A stretch of DNA of 64,000 nucleotides from Pseudomonas brassicacearum subsp. brassicacearum (GCF_008801605.1 NZ_VZPJ01000005.1:124001-188000), one strand, 5' to 3'. Positions 48,984 to 58,107 are shown, numbered from the stretch's first letter. A program made the numbers and translations. Notes: generated by a model from the letters alone, not told the origin.

Positions 48984-49388
48984 ATGATCCAGTGCAAACG
49001 CGCCTATGAAACAGCCAGCGCCGAGGATGGCGTACGGGTTCTGGTGGACCGCTTGTGGCCGCGCAATTGCCGCAAGGATGCGTTGGCGATTGCGCAGTGG
49101 CTGCCGGAGGTCGGGCCTTCCCATGAGTTGCGCAAGGCGTTCAAGGCGGGGGCGGTTTCGTTTGCCGAGTTCAGCGTGGCGTATCGGCGTGAGCTGGCGG
49201 CGCGGCCAGAGCATTGGTGGAAGCTGGTGGATATTGCGCGGGATGGGACGCTGACGTTGGTGTATGCGGCCAAGTCGACGGTTGAGAACAATGCGGTGGT
49301 GTTGGCGCAGTGGTTGGAGGATGAGGTGGAGAAACGGGCGGAGGGGAGTTCGCCGGTTTGTTATTTGTCTGAGTTTCCGGAGCTTTGA
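48984..49388 (+). CDS. DUF488 (YeaO-like) protein
   Basis: 134 aa with the DUF488 pattern KRAYE...GVRVLVDRLWPR, FSVAYRREL and LTLVYAAKSTVENNAVVLAQWL. Function unknown; the family is widespread in bacteria and small. I took ATG at 48984 (MIQCKRAYE) as the conserved start; an upstream in-frame ATG would add 17 residues. Confidence 0.87.
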   Translation: MIQCKRAYETASAEDGVRVLVDRLWPRNCRKDALAIAQWLPEVGPSHELRKAFKAGAVSFAEFSVAYRRELAARPEHWWKLVDIARDGTLTLVYAAKSTVENNAVVLAQWLEDEVEKRAEGSSPVCYLSEFPEL

Positions 49389-49391
49389 GTT

Positions 49392-49505
49392 GATCGTTCC
49401 CACGCTCCCGCGTGGGAACGCCGCCAGGGATGCTCCGCGTTCCGCTTCTGCGAGGTGACGCAGAGCGTCACGGGATGCATGCCCACGCAGAGCGTGGGAA
49501 CGATC
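49392..49505. repeat. ~115-bp palindromic element, full copy
   Basis: GATCGTTCC...GGAACGATC, very close to the copy at 23082-23196. The outer arms can pair along much of their length. Confidence 0.88.
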
Positions 49506-49525
49506 AGGGTGCGGCGGCGGTGGAA

Positions 49526-49612
49526 GATCGTTCCTCACGCTCCGCGTGGGAACGCCGCCAGGGATGCTCCGCGTTCCGCTTCTGCGAGGTGACGCAGAGT
49601 GTGGGAACAATC
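49526..49612. repeat. ~115-bp palindromic element, internally deleted copy
   Basis: Same left arm as the neighbouring copy but about 28 bp are lost between GACGCAGAG and GTGGGAAC, apparently a deletion between the repeated CGCAGAG words of the element. Confidence 0.8.
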
Positions 49613-49713
49613 AATGCACTGCACAGACCTCTCCACGGGGTAATTGGTTTGCTTAAGTTCGGCGGCGTGCGGCTAAGATGGCGCGCAGAGAAACCACAAG
49701 GAAGACAGCCGCG

Positions 49714-51222
49714 ATGCAATCGCCATTTGATCCGTTGGTTCATATCGATTGGAAAACACCGGGCAGCGACTTGCTCGGGCTGTTGCAGCATTACTATCCC
49801 GACATCGGTGTGTTTTCCGGCCCGGAATTCGAGGCGTTGTTGGATGAGCTGTCCAACGAAATGCCCGAGGTCTGCTTCGAGGCGCTGGCGCCGGTGTTGG
49901 CGGCTCAGGGTTACGACTTGTGGAACCTGGATGCCGGTGGCGATGATTATCGGCCGGTGATTGTCCCGGTCGATCAGCGCGAGGCGTTTGCACAACACTG
50001 GCGGGAACAAAACGCAGAGCCAGGCTACACGCCGACGTTGATCGAGCCGCCGAAACCTGTCGCAGTCGAGCGCAAAAAACCCAAGGCCAAACGCAGCAAG
50101 TTGAATTGGCTGCAGGAAGTCCATGACTATCCCGGCACCACCTATGTGCATGAATACAACTACCGCAACGGTTGGGCCGCCATCACCGAGCAGGACGAAG
50201 ACCAGTGGTTGTGCTTCCTGATCGATTACAACCAGTGGCCGCCCACCGAGCAGGACATGCTCGAACACCGGACCGATGGCGTGGACGGCGCGGACTTGCA
50301 GCTCATCGATGCCGATGCCCAGCGCAGCCTGTGGAAACGTCGGGTCGTACGCGGCGATTACAGTGCGGATGACCGTTATCAATACGAGATTCGGCAAGGC
50401 GATGAGATCGCGGCGTTCGGGCCTGCCGGGGTGCAGTGGCCGGAGGTTGAACAGCCCTGCGTGGTGGTGGGCTCGGAGATATTCGAACGCCAGCGTATTT
50501 ACGAACCCGAGCATTTGACGCGGATCTGGCGGATCACGGCGGACAGCAGCGAGGTGATTTTCGAGTACGCGGATGAACTGACGATCCTGCCCATCGGCCC
50601 TGGCCGCTTGCTGTTCATGCAGCACAACGGCCCGAAGTGCTGGGTCTGGAATCAAGACCCGCCGCACCAGGCCATCGTCGCCAAACCGATGCCCGCTGAG
50701 GCTTATAAGCTGCGGGCCTCAACCGCGTACCTGGGGGGTGACGAGATCCTGTTGTTCAGCGAAGGCGCGCGGCAGAACGTCGAGCACTCGGGTTATCAGG
50801 AGACGGTGCTGTTGGCGTGGCGCTTCAACTTCATGACTGGCACTGCGACAAAGGCGACATTGGATGGTTTCGGCAGTGAGCTACGCCAGGACACGCGCCT
50901 GCTCGTCACGCAGCCCAAGCAGGTCATTACCTTGCGCACGTTTCACGGGCAGCTTCATGTGTCCCGGGGGCATGGGGATTGGTGGGTGTGGAGTTATCGC
51001 GCCAATACGTTTGGGTCGCAGACGCTGGCGTGGTTTTGGAATCAACGCAGCAATGAGGTGGTGAAGCTGTCGACCAAGGACATCCCGCGTATTAAACCGG
51101 ATGTTCGTTACGTGCCGGCGCAGGATCGGTACCTGGCGTTTGAGACAGAGTTTGTGGCGCGGTTGCCGGGGTTCAGTGAGATGGTTGAGGCCAAGGGGTG
51201 TGAGGTTTTGGTTTTTGAGTGA
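49714..51222 (+). CDS. hypothetical protein, 502 aa
   Basis: A large soluble protein. The first ~90 residues look like an independent helical domain (HIDWKTPGSDLLGLLQHYYPD). Residues ~110-125 are Lys/Pro-rich linker. The remainder is beta-rich with repeated Trp-containing strands, possibly a propeller-like fold. No signal peptide or recognised motif. ATG at 49714 has AAGGAAG upstream at good spacing. I cannot assign a family. Confidence 0.65.
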   Translation: MQSPFDPLVHIDWKTPGSDLLGLLQHYYPDIGVFSGPEFEALLDELSNEMPEVCFEALAPVLAAQGYDLWNLDAGGDDYRPVIVPVDQREAFAQHWREQNAEPGYTPTLIEPPKPVAVERKKPKAKRSKLNWLQEVHDYPGTTYVHEYNYRNGWAAITEQDEDQWLCFLIDYNQWPPTEQDMLEHRTDGVDGADLQLIDADAQRSLWKRRVVRGDYSADDRYQYEIRQGDEIAAFGPAGVQWPEVEQPCVVVGSEIFERQRIYEPEHLTRIWRITADSSEVIFEYADELTILPIGPGRLLFMQHNGPKCWVWNQDPPHQAIVAKPMPAEAYKLRASTAYLGGDEILLFSEGARQNVEHSGYQETVLLAWRFNFMTGTATKATLDGFGSELRQDTRLLVTQPKQVITLRTFHGQLHVSRGHGDWWVWSYRANTFGSQTLAWFWNQRSNEVVKLSTKDIPRIKPDVRYVPAQDRYLAFETEFVARLPGFSEMVEAKGCEVLVFE

Positions 51223-51241
51223 GACGGTTACGCAGGAGCTT

Positions 51242-51275
51242 TTGTGGCGAGGGAGCAAGCGCCCTCGCCACAGGT
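51242..51275. repeat. palindromic repeat / possible shared terminator
   Basis: TGTGGCGAGGG and CCCTCGCCACA flank a short loop between two convergent genes. This is the same kind of unit as the degenerate repeats after tRNA-Leu. It may act as a transcription end for both sides, though no T run follows. Confidence 0.65.
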
Positions 51276-51279
51276 TTGC

Positions 51280-51825
51280 TTAGATGCTTAGCACGCCGCG
51301 AAACCCGCGCGCCGCGTAATACGACTGCACCCCATTGTGGTAGATGAACACCCGGCCATAACGGTAGTCGCCAAAAATCGCCCCATCGAGCGAGCGAAGC
51401 GCTGGAGGGGTTGCCAGCCAACTGGATGTCTTGGCATCAAACTCACCGAGCGTTTGCAGAGCTCGGTACTGGTCTTCCGTCAGCAGGGCGATACCCATTT
51501 CTTCGGCCATTTCGACGGCACTGCCCTTGGGCTTGTTCTCCTTGCGTGCATCCAGGGCGGCGCGGTCGTAGCAGAGGCTTCGGCGACCGGTTGGGCTTTC
51601 TTTGGCGCAATCGCAGAAGGTGACAGCGCCGGTTTTCGGATCGAGGCCGATCACGTCCGGCTCGCCTCCGGTGGCTTCCATGGCCTGGAGGGACTTCAGG
51701 GCATTGGGGTTGGCTTCAAGCCGGGCTTGGATGTCGGCCCAAGAGATACCTGGGTGGCGTTGGGGATTTTGGTCGAAGCGGGCCTTCAGGGTGTTGAGCA
51801 AACTTTCTTGTTCTTGTTTTTTCAT
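51280..51825 (-). CDS. DUF4256 protein
   Basis: A 181-aa soluble protein with the DUF4256 pattern: LEANPNALKSLQAMEATGGEPDV, FCDCAKESPTGRRSLCYD, EMGIALLTEDQYRALQ and a C-terminal YRYGRVFIYHNGVQSYY. Function unknown. The conserved cysteines could bind metal. Start ATG (MKKQEQESL) matches the family; the frame extends upstream without need. Confidence 0.85.
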   Translation of the reverse strand: MKKQEQESLLNTLKARFDQNPQRHPGISWADIQARLEANPNALKSLQAMEATGGEPDVIGLDPKTGAVTFCDCAKESPTGRRSLCYDRAALDARKENKPKGSAVEMAEEMGIALLTEDQYRALQTLGEFDAKTSSWLATPPALRSLDGAIFGDYRYGRVFIYHNGVQSYYAARGFRGVLSI

Positions 51826-51865
51826 GGTCCTGGAATCCATTGATGGTCGGTTGCAAGCCCCGCAC

Positions 51866-52110
51866 TTATTGCCCACAGGAGGCTAGAATAAAGACCTGCC
51901 CGGTGGTACTCACCTGCGTAATGCCAAGGCTTCCTATCGGGGTAAAGGGATAGCTGCCGGTCGTCAAGGTCAATGGTTTAGAGTCGAACTCGGTATCCGG
52001 CGTAAAAAACAATGTGGTTTTTACGCCGTCTCGCCGTTCTTTGGGCGCCAGCGCCAGGTTTTTTTATTCAGCGCTTCGTCTTGATTGGTGTAGTCGTTAA
52101 GGTGGTTCAT
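51866..52110 (-). pseudogene. small gene split by an A7 run (frameshift or pseudogene)
   Basis: On the minus strand an ATG at 52110 with GGGAGGGATTCC upstream opens MNHLNDYTNQDEALNKK and would stop at 52021. At a run of seven A (52059-52065) the other frame takes over: NLALAPKERRDGVKTTLFFT and on to a stop at 51866. Reading -1 at the A run, or adding one A, gives one continuous 81-aa protein. The two frames are both clean, so this is either a recent break, programmed frameshifting, or a sequencing error. No family recognised. The rest of the gap 51877-52231 shows nothing else. Confidence 0.5.
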
Positions 52111-52231
52111 TGGAATCCCTCCCGATGTTGCATTCAGAGCGAATACTTCACTCTAGACAGCGTATTTCACACCGTCCAGCGAGGGGCCTTGTTCCACGTT
52201 GCCCGCCAAAATGAGGCCTGAGTGCTGCCCA

Positions 52232-52744
52232 ATGGTTACAGAAAACGCTTCAGACTCGTCCCTGAGTTTTCGTCCAGCCAACCTTGATCAAGACAGCGAC
52301 GTTTGCGTGCATTTCTTCGAGGACATGCTGCTGTGTGCGTTTGGTTGCGCACAACAGCTACACGGTCCCGATGGTAGGCAGCGATACCTTCAGTCGCTGC
52401 AAGAAAAAGCAGCCGCGGTTCCTGGCAGCGTTGTCCATGCCTGGGATGAAACACGGATTGTGGGACAGATAGAGATATCGCTGCTGAAGACAGAACCTGC
52501 AGTGGGTTACATCCACTTTTTCTATCTCATCCCTGACTGGCGATCACGCGGTGCCGGGAAGTTGCTGTTGGCTTACGCGACCGACTTTCTTGCGGGGCTG
52601 GGCTGCGAGCGGATGAGATTGTCGGTGAGCGAAACGAACCAGAGGGCGGCGCAGTTTTATAGCCACCATGGTTGGACTGATATCGGGCCCAGACAGGACA
52701 AGCCAGAACTGCGCTTGCGCTTGATGGAAAAGCCCATTGGCTAA
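52232..52744 (+). CDS. GNAT-family N-acetyltransferase
   Basis: 170 aa with the GNAT core: FFYLIPDWRSRGAGKLLLAYA (acetyl-CoA binding R-x-x-G-x-G/A type loop) and LSVSETNQRAAQFYSHHGW. Substrate unknown. The start is uncertain: ATG at 52232 (MVTENASDSS) has a weak ribosome binding site, and ATG at 52211 or TTG at 52199 are in frame upstream. Confidence 0.85.
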   Translation: MVTENASDSSLSFRPANLDQDSDVCVHFFEDMLLCAFGCAQQLHGPDGRQRYLQSLQEKAAAVPGSVVHAWDETRIVGQIEISLLKTEPAVGYIHFFYLIPDWRSRGAGKLLLAYATDFLAGLGCERMRLSVSETNQRAAQFYSHHGWTDIGPRQDKPELRLRLMEKPIG

Positions 52745-52869
52745 GGGCCTGTGGTGCAATATCGGACTTTGAGATTCTGGCTCCTCGAAAAAGAGCGCGT
52801 CGTATCGGAAGGGGAAATGACTTCCTTGAAGTATCCGGCGCTCAAGATAATGCCTTCACACTCCTTCAG

Positions 52870-53619
52870 TTAAGCACTGAACTGCTTGATCCAATCAAGG
52901 CCTGCCACGGTAGAGCCGGCGGGACGGTATTCACAGCCGATCCACCCTTGGTAGCCACGCCGCTCCAGGTCTGCGAACAAAGCCGCAAAATCCATGCTCC
53001 CCGTCCCTGGTTCATGACGCCCCGGACAGTCGGCAATTTGCACATGGACGGTTCGGTCATAGAAACGAGCCAGGATATCCGCCGCGTCCCCGGTCAGCCG
53101 TTGGGCATGGTAAAGATCGAGGATCAGCCCAACACTCGGGAACGTCTCCAGCACCTGCTGCGCCCTGCTGAAGTCGGACATGTAGTAGTCCGGCATTTCC
53201 TGCACGCAGATGACTTCGATCAACGGCCGCAACCCCTGGTCTTCGAGAAATTTGACGGCGTACTCCAGATTGCGCCCATAGATAAGCGCGGCGTCTTCCT
53301 GAGTCGTAACGCCCGACATGATGTGGACATCCGAACACGCCAGCGCCTTTGCATAGCGAGCAGCCTGGAGCAAGCCGCTGCGAAACTCCTCGTCCTTGCC
53401 GTGCAAGGCTGCGATGCCTTTGGTCACGCCAGCCGGTGCAGCGAACTGGATCAACGGCAGGTTGTGTCGAGTCAGATGATCGGCCAGAAGACTGGCGTCG
53501 AACTCATAGGGCGACGGGAATTCCACCGCGCGAAAGCCCGCAGCAGCGGCGGCTTCGATGCGTTGTAGAAAAGGCACTTCATTGAATTGAAAACCGAGAT
53601 GAGCGTTGAACTTGGGCAT
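52870..53619 (-). CDS. otnI: OtnI-like 2-oxo-tetronate / hydroxypyruvate isomerase
   Basis: A 249-aa xylose-isomerase-like TIM barrel. Motifs are MPKFNAHLGFQFNEVPFL, AGFRAVEFPSPYE, LDLYHAQ, VQIADCPGRHEPGTG and GWIGCEYRP, matching the hydroxypyruvate isomerase/OtnI group. OtnI interconverts 2-oxo-tetronates in four-carbon sugar-acid breakdown. ATG at 53619 is the family start; another ATG lies four codons upstream with a better Shine-Dalgarno. It follows a racemase-family gene, 41 bp apart. Confidence 0.87.
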   Translation of the reverse strand: MPKFNAHLGFQFNEVPFLQRIEAAAAAGFRAVEFPSPYEFDASLLADHLTRHNLPLIQFAAPAGVTKGIAALHGKDEEFRSGLLQAARYAKALACSDVHIMSGVTTQEDAALIYGRNLEYAVKFLEDQGLRPLIEVICVQEMPDYYMSDFSRAQQVLETFPSVGLILDLYHAQRLTGDAADILARFYDRTVHVQIADCPGRHEPGTGSMDFAALFADLERRGYQGWIGCEYRPAGSTVAGLDWIKQFSA

Positions 53620-53660
53620 TGGGTAAATCATCCATCCTGGGAAGAAACGAAATCATCCGT

Positions 53661-54314
53661 TTAGAGCAACTTGCGCAGCGCCAGCACGGCACTGTCGGGT
53701 GTGGTCAATACCGGTAGTCCGGAGCGAGCCTGGGCCTGTTCGGCAGCACTGGTCATCGAAAACTGGGCGAAACAGATCAGGTCGCAACCCTCGACCCGGG
53801 CGGCCATTTCCACGATGGCGGCATCGTGGGCTTGCGGGTTGCCGTCTTTCAACGCCTGCAATGCCCCCGGAACGAAATAGGGCACCACTTCCACCGCGCG
53901 GCCACTGCGCTCTGCCGCTTGCTTGAACTCGGGCATCATCGAGGTAATGGTGGGTTCGAACGTTGCCAGCACAGCAATGCGCGATGCCTGGCTCAGCGCC
54001 TGGTCGATCATGGCTTCGTTCGGCTTGAGCACGGGAATGGCCACTTCGGGTTTAACCAGGTCGATGGCATCACCAAAGGCCGAACAAGTAAACAGAATGG
54101 CATCCGCCGCGCTTTGTACGGCGTAATGGGACAGCGTCAGGAAGCGCGCTTTCATGCTCGTGGTCAACTCGCCCTCTTCCACCCGGTCCTGGGGCAACGA
54201 GTCCTCGAGCAGATTGATGATCCGTGCCTGCGGCCAATGCCGGGTAAAAGCCGCCGTGATGGGCTCGATTGCCAAAGGGGTTGCGTGGATCATGAAAATT
54301 CGTGGAGCCTTCAT
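53661..54314 (-). CDS. aspartate/glutamate racemase-family protein
   Basis: A 217-aa Asp/Glu racemase-fold protein. The first catalytic cysteine is seen in ILFTCSAFGDAI. In the second half the usual Cys-Thr pair is not obvious; the equivalent area reads LICFAQFSMTSAA. A one-base racemase or a decarboxylase/isomerase role is therefore possible. ATG at 54314 is favoured because GAGG lies 9 bp upstream. It is in an apparent operon with the OtnI-like gene. Confidence 0.8.
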   Translation of the reverse strand: MKAPRIFMIHATPLAIEPITAAFTRHWPQARIINLLEDSLPQDRVEEGELTTSMKARFLTLSHYAVQSAADAILFTCSAFGDAIDLVKPEVAIPVLKPNEAMIDQALSQASRIAVLATFEPTITSMMPEFKQAAERSGRAVEVVPYFVPGALQALKDGNPQAHDAAIVEMAARVEGCDLICFAQFSMTSAAEQAQARSGLPVLTTPDSAVLALRKLL

Positions 54315-54352
54315 GCTCATGTGCCTCGATAAGGTTTTTCGGCCAGCAGCAA

Positions 54353-55057
54353 CTACCGCTCAGCCTCTCCCTGTGGATAAATGTCGCTCACATTCAACGA
54401 CAACTTTGCCGCCACTTCTTGTCCGTCGGCTTTGCTGAAGCGCAACTGAAATTCCTGGTACGCAGGACCGGCCCGCCAACGGTCAACTTTCAGGTTTTGG
54501 TGGAGGGTACTTTCGCCGGGTTCGAGCTGCCCGAACAGCGGATAGCCTGCATTGGTAAACAGTTGCTCCGCTTCATACCAGTCCATCTCCTTGTGCAAGG
54601 CTACGAGCGGCTCCACCATTGCCCATGCCGCCGGAGATACTTTTTGCCCGACATCCAGGAAGACCACCTTGCTTTCTTTCGCGGCGATCAGGAATGGCAA
54701 AGTCATGGACTCGCCCGTCGAATCGAACAGCTTTGAATTCATGCCGGCGTACGCGTCACTGCTATTTCCCCTGCGTTCCGATATTCGCCAGCCGATAACG
54801 CTTTCCGGGTTGAAGCTGTTATTGGTGAGGATGATTTTGTAGCGCTGCTTGAACAGCACCTCCTGGTCATCCTGGTAGGCTTTGTAGAAGGACACTTTGC
54901 TGTGTTCAGCGCCGACCCGGATGATGAGTGGAGTTCTGCGGCTGGCGACGCTGTCCTGGTATTGCTGGTAGCTGAAGTAGGCTGAGGCGATGGAGACGAT
55001 CAAAGCCAGTGTTGCAATGGCGTCTGTTCGAGTGAGGGAATTGAACCATTTCATCAT
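54353..55057 (-). CDS. hypothetical membrane-anchored protein, 234 aa
   Basis: An N-terminal helix (about 12-31, AIATLALIVSIASAYFSYQQY) anchors a beta-rich domain (LIIRVGAEHSKVSFY...RYKIILTNNSFNPESVIGWRI). It ends LNVSDIYPQGEAER, similar to the end region of the protein at 38800-39402. No known family. ATG at 55057 follows a weak ribosome binding site. Confidence 0.6.
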   Translation of the reverse strand: MMKWFNSLTRTDAIATLALIVSIASAYFSYQQYQDSVASRRTPLIIRVGAEHSKVSFYKAYQDDQEVLFKQRYKIILTNNSFNPESVIGWRISERRGNSSDAYAGMNSKLFDSTGESMTLPFLIAAKESKVVFLDVGQKVSPAAWAMVEPLVALHKEMDWYEAEQLFTNAGYPLFGQLEPGESTLHQNLKVDRWRAGPAYQEFQLRFSKADGQEVAAKLSLNVSDIYPQGEAER

Positions 55058-55091
55058 GAGGTGGCGCGTCCGGGCATTGGTGTTGGCTAAA

Positions 55092-55124
55092 ATGACGTCA
55101 TCGCGAACAGGCTCGCTCCCACAA
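55092..55124. repeat. degenerate REP
   Basis: CATCGCGAACAGGCTCGCT with CCCACAA following, one base away from the standard REP core. It lies in the 295-bp gap 55058-55352, which contains no gene that I can support. Confidence 0.75.
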
Positions 55125-55352
55125 TCATCAGTGTTCGCAGCATTTTGTCTCACCAGAACCCTGATTCCCCATCAAACCAGGACATTCACTCTCCCCCCCG
55201 TCTGTGAATGGGTCATGAGCCCACGATAGGACTGAGGCAGGTTGCCAGCGCGGAAGCGAATCTTGCCATCACCATGGGGTGTACGCTGGCGTACGACTTG
55301 GCTGGGTATCCGGTATAGGGGTCCTTGATTGGCAACCTTGCCTGATCGGCGT

Positions 55353-56531
55353 CTACGTTTGCTTGGGCGCGGCCGTCGCGCCAGGCAATATCACCACGTC
55401 ACTGCGTTGCGTGACGATGCAGACATGTGAATGTTCTGGCCATTGGCCCAGGTGCGTGCCGCTCAAGTCACCGGGGCACAGCAGAAGAACATCCCCAAGG
55501 GAAAAGAGTGGAAAGGCCTCTACAACCGGGAGATCCAGGCTCGCGTCCACCGTTCCCCAGCTCGCCGGATCAAAGTCTTTGGCCTCAAAATTCTTCAACA
55601 ACCGATATTTGAGTGGAGTCGTTTCACGCACCCCCATCATCCCCGCCGCCTTGAACACCACGGTAGAGCTCGCGCCCGGATACGTGGCGACAACCACCAA
55701 GGTGACAAGCAATGCCGATCCGAACGACAACAGCCCGCGGGCGACGATATGTTTTTTGCTCACGAAGAAGATCAAGGCTGGTAAGAACAACAAGACGACC
55801 GCCACCATGGAAATGACCATCAGCGAGTTGATCGCTTCCGGGGTGTCTTTGCCCGTGTACGACTTCAGCAATATCAACATCGGGTAGACGGCGGCGAAAA
55901 CGGCGATTATCAAAATAGAGTAGGCAAAAAAGAATACGCCTGCCTGATGCCACCAAACCCCAAGGCCTTTGAGGTTGTTAAAGAGGGACACCAACTTCAA
56001 GGCCATTCGAATTCTTTGCGATTTCAACGATAAGCCCAAGACCGCGCTCATGCCTGAAAGGATGACCAAGGCGACAATCCAATGCTCGAGCTTAGGCGCC
56101 TGGAACGCAAAGGCCACAAAAATCAACGACCCCACGACCGCCGCCCAGAAAAACCAGCGGGCAACCGTTGGCCTGAGGTTGGGCGTCTGGTTGAAAAAAG
56201 ACACGGCTAAGGCGTAGAACATGGTAGTGACACACATCACCACCATGTAAAGAAACAGGACAAAGGCAACCACTCCCATCCACGGAAGCAATGCAGAGAG
56301 CTTCTTATCGAACACCAGCGGTAAAAGGTCGATCCGATCGATCGCCTTCGCGTACGTCATCAGGATTCCAAAACTGAGCACCGCACTGATTAACGCCCCC
56401 AGACTGCCTATCAGGCCCCAATGCTCCGCCATCAATTTCAGCGCCGCGTAGATATCCTGTTGGAATGAGGCAGGTTTCTGTTTCTCGTCCGTTGTGCCGA
56501 ATTCTTGCTCCATTACCTTTTCCTTTTCCAT
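55353..56531 (-). CDS. hypothetical multi-spanning membrane protein, ~392 aa
   Basis: About seven or eight membrane helices are visible: ~33-54, ~75-105, ~120-140, ~148-165, ~200-225, ~240-262, ~270-290. A C-terminal soluble tail of ~90 residues follows (FEAKDFDPASWGTVDASLDL...). No family recognised. The start is ambiguous between ATG at 56531 (MEKEKVMEQE) and 56513 (MEQEFGTTD). Confidence 0.6.
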   Translation of the reverse strand: MEKEKVMEQEFGTTDEKQKPASFQQDIYAALKLMAEHWGLIGSLGALISAVLSFGILMTYAKAIDRIDLLPLVFDKKLSALLPWMGVVAFVLFLYMVVMCVTTMFYALAVSFFNQTPNLRPTVARWFFWAAVVGSLIFVAFAFQAPKLEHWIVALVILSGMSAVLGLSLKSQRIRMALKLVSLFNNLKGLGVWWHQAGVFFFAYSILIIAVFAAVYPMLILLKSYTGKDTPEAINSLMVISMVAVVLLFLPALIFFVSKKHIVARGLLSFGSALLVTLVVVATYPGASSTVVFKAAGMMGVRETTPLKYRLLKNFEAKDFDPASWGTVDASLDLPVVEAFPLFSLGDVLLLCPGDLSGTHLGQWPEHSHVCIVTQRSDVVILPGATAAPKQT

Positions 56532-56693
56532 TCCAAACTGAACAATGAGGAGAAACACAGATGGATGCGCACGTCTCCAGAATCACCCTATCGACCGCAC
56601 GTCGATGACCTTTAGCCTGCAGGATACCGGGCGTAAAGGGGAGCTGGTTCGCGATGCGACCGGTCTAACCTGCGATGTTGTATGTGCTGCCGT

Positions 56694-56722
56694 TTTCGCG
56701 AGCAAGCTCGCTCCCACAGTTT
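56694..56722. repeat. single REP
   Basis: TTCGCGAGCAAGCTCGCTCC followed by CACAG, in the divergent gap 56532-56803. Confidence 0.85.
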
Positions 56723-56803
56723 TTTGTGTTGAGATGACATTCCAGCATGAATAGCTAAGGTGAAGTAACCCGTAGCGTCCATCACTGAGCACATGAGGCC
56801 CGT

Positions 56804-57220
56804 ATGAAGAACTTCACGATTCAACGTATTGACCACATCGTCCTGCGCGTAAAAGACATCGAGCGCAGCCTCGCTTTCTACACGTCGGTGCTTGGTTGCG
56901 AGCTCAAGAAGCGCCGGGACGATCTTGGCATGATTCATCTGGGCACCGGTGTTTCGATGATTGACCTGGTAGCCGTCGACGGGCCTCTCGGTCGCCAGGG
57001 CGGGCCGGCGGCCGGAAAGCAAGGGCACAACGTCGATCACCTCTGCCTGCGTATCGAGCCGTTTGATGAACAGGCCCTCCTCGCGCATCTGGCTTCAGCT
57101 GGCCTGGAGGTTGAGAAAGCGCAGAAGCGCTATGGCGCGGAGGGCAAGGGTTGGTCGATTTACTGCTTCGATCCGGACGGCAACCAGATCGAGTTGAAGG
57201 GGCCGGCGTTGGAGCCTTGA
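56804..57220 (+). CDS. VOC (glyoxalase-fold) family protein
   Basis: A 138-aa protein with the VOC pattern: IQRIDHIVLRVKDIERSLAFYTSVLG (first metal His), HNVDHLCLRIEPFDE, and WSIYCFDPDGNQIELKG (metal Glu). Members are dioxygenases, lyases or drug-binding proteins; the substrate is unknown. A monocistronic gene with a good ATG. Confidence 0.87.
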   Translation: MKNFTIQRIDHIVLRVKDIERSLAFYTSVLGCELKKRRDDLGMIHLGTGVSMIDLVAVDGPLGRQGGPAAGKQGHNVDHLCLRIEPFDEQALLAHLASAGLEVEKAQKRYGAEGKGWSIYCFDPDGNQIELKGPALEP

Positions 57221-57628
57221 GTTCGACAGGCCTGACCCGTTCCGCGACATCGGCCGAGCTTTGTGCACTGTCCAATGAATCGGCCAACCGGGGCATTTTG
57301 TGCAATGACATAGCAACCTCGCCTTCGCGCTGGCCCAAGGGTGCCCATCCCTGGGTACCGCTCTGGTTGGTCGCCAACCCGCAATGCCTGCCGTTCGACC
57401 CCGCCAGTGGTGCCGAGGTGCACGCCATTGCCCTGGCGGCTTTGCAAAGTTTGTATGTGGAAGGCGATGACGGCTTTTACAACATGGCGCTTCACGACCA
57501 ACCTGATGACTTCATCACACCCAACGCCCCCTCTGCGCGAGTCAGGCCCTCAAGGGCACGTACAGGCTCGCCGGGATCGATGCCGATTCAGCGCTCCCTC
57601 GGGTGCGCTTGCTGGGTGCGGGCCGGCG
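57221..57628. other. 408-bp gap without a supported gene
   Basis: A plus-strand frame continues through this region (including PWVPLWLVANPQCLPFDP) but it has no ribosome binding site, ends in the MarR gene in antisense, and matches nothing I know. It could be the remains of a gene. No terminator or repeat is visible. Confidence 0.5.
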
Positions 57629-58081
57629 TCAGCGCGCTCGTCCGCTGTTGCGCGCCGCGCTGGCCGCTCGCTCCAGCGCGTCACTGAAGACGCGCTGCTG
57701 TGCGTCGTCGAATTGCGACAAGAACAATTCCTCCACTGCCCCTTCGTAAATGTTCCACATCTTTTTGCGCAATACCTTCCCGCGTTCGGTGATGGCGGCG
57801 TATGCGCCCCGGCCGTCATCGCTGGCGCGGCTGCGCGTGACCAGGCCTTCGGCCTCCAGGCGGTCCACCAGGCGAGTGAGGTTGTAGCGCTCGATGGCCA
57901 TCACGTCGGCCAGTTCGTTCATGCGCCGGGTGCCGTCAGGGCCGCTTTCCAGACCCCATAACGCGTCATACCAGGCGTAGGCCGGCAGCCCGGCGGCGGC
58001 CAGCCGACGTTCGATTTCGCGGATCAGGCAGCGGTGCGCCCTGACGAATCTGAACCAGGTATCCGGCTCGCTTGAAGACAT
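57629..58081 (-). CDS. MarR-family transcriptional regulator
   Basis: A 150-aa winged-helix protein: RRMNELADVMAIERYNLTRLVDRLEAEGLVTRSRASDDGRGAYAAITERG is read in pieces as HTH plus wing (DDGRG). Divergent from the E1 gene with 175 bp between, containing two related palindromes. This implies it represses itself and the E1 gene and responds to a small ligand. Confidence 0.92.
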   Translation of the reverse strand: MSSSEPDTWFRFVRAHRCLIREIERRLAAAGLPAYAWYDALWGLESGPDGTRRMNELADVMAIERYNLTRLVDRLEAEGLVTRSRASDDGRGAYAAITERGKVLRKKMWNIYEGAVEELFLSQFDDAQQRVFSDALERAASAARNSGRAR

Positions 58082-58107
58082 GCATCACCTTTTTCATGAG
58101 ATCGATT

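Noticed and set aside
57151..57687. 178-codon frame after the VOC gene
   Set aside because: No start signal, ends antisense in the MarR gene, overlaps the VOC gene; at most a gene remnant.
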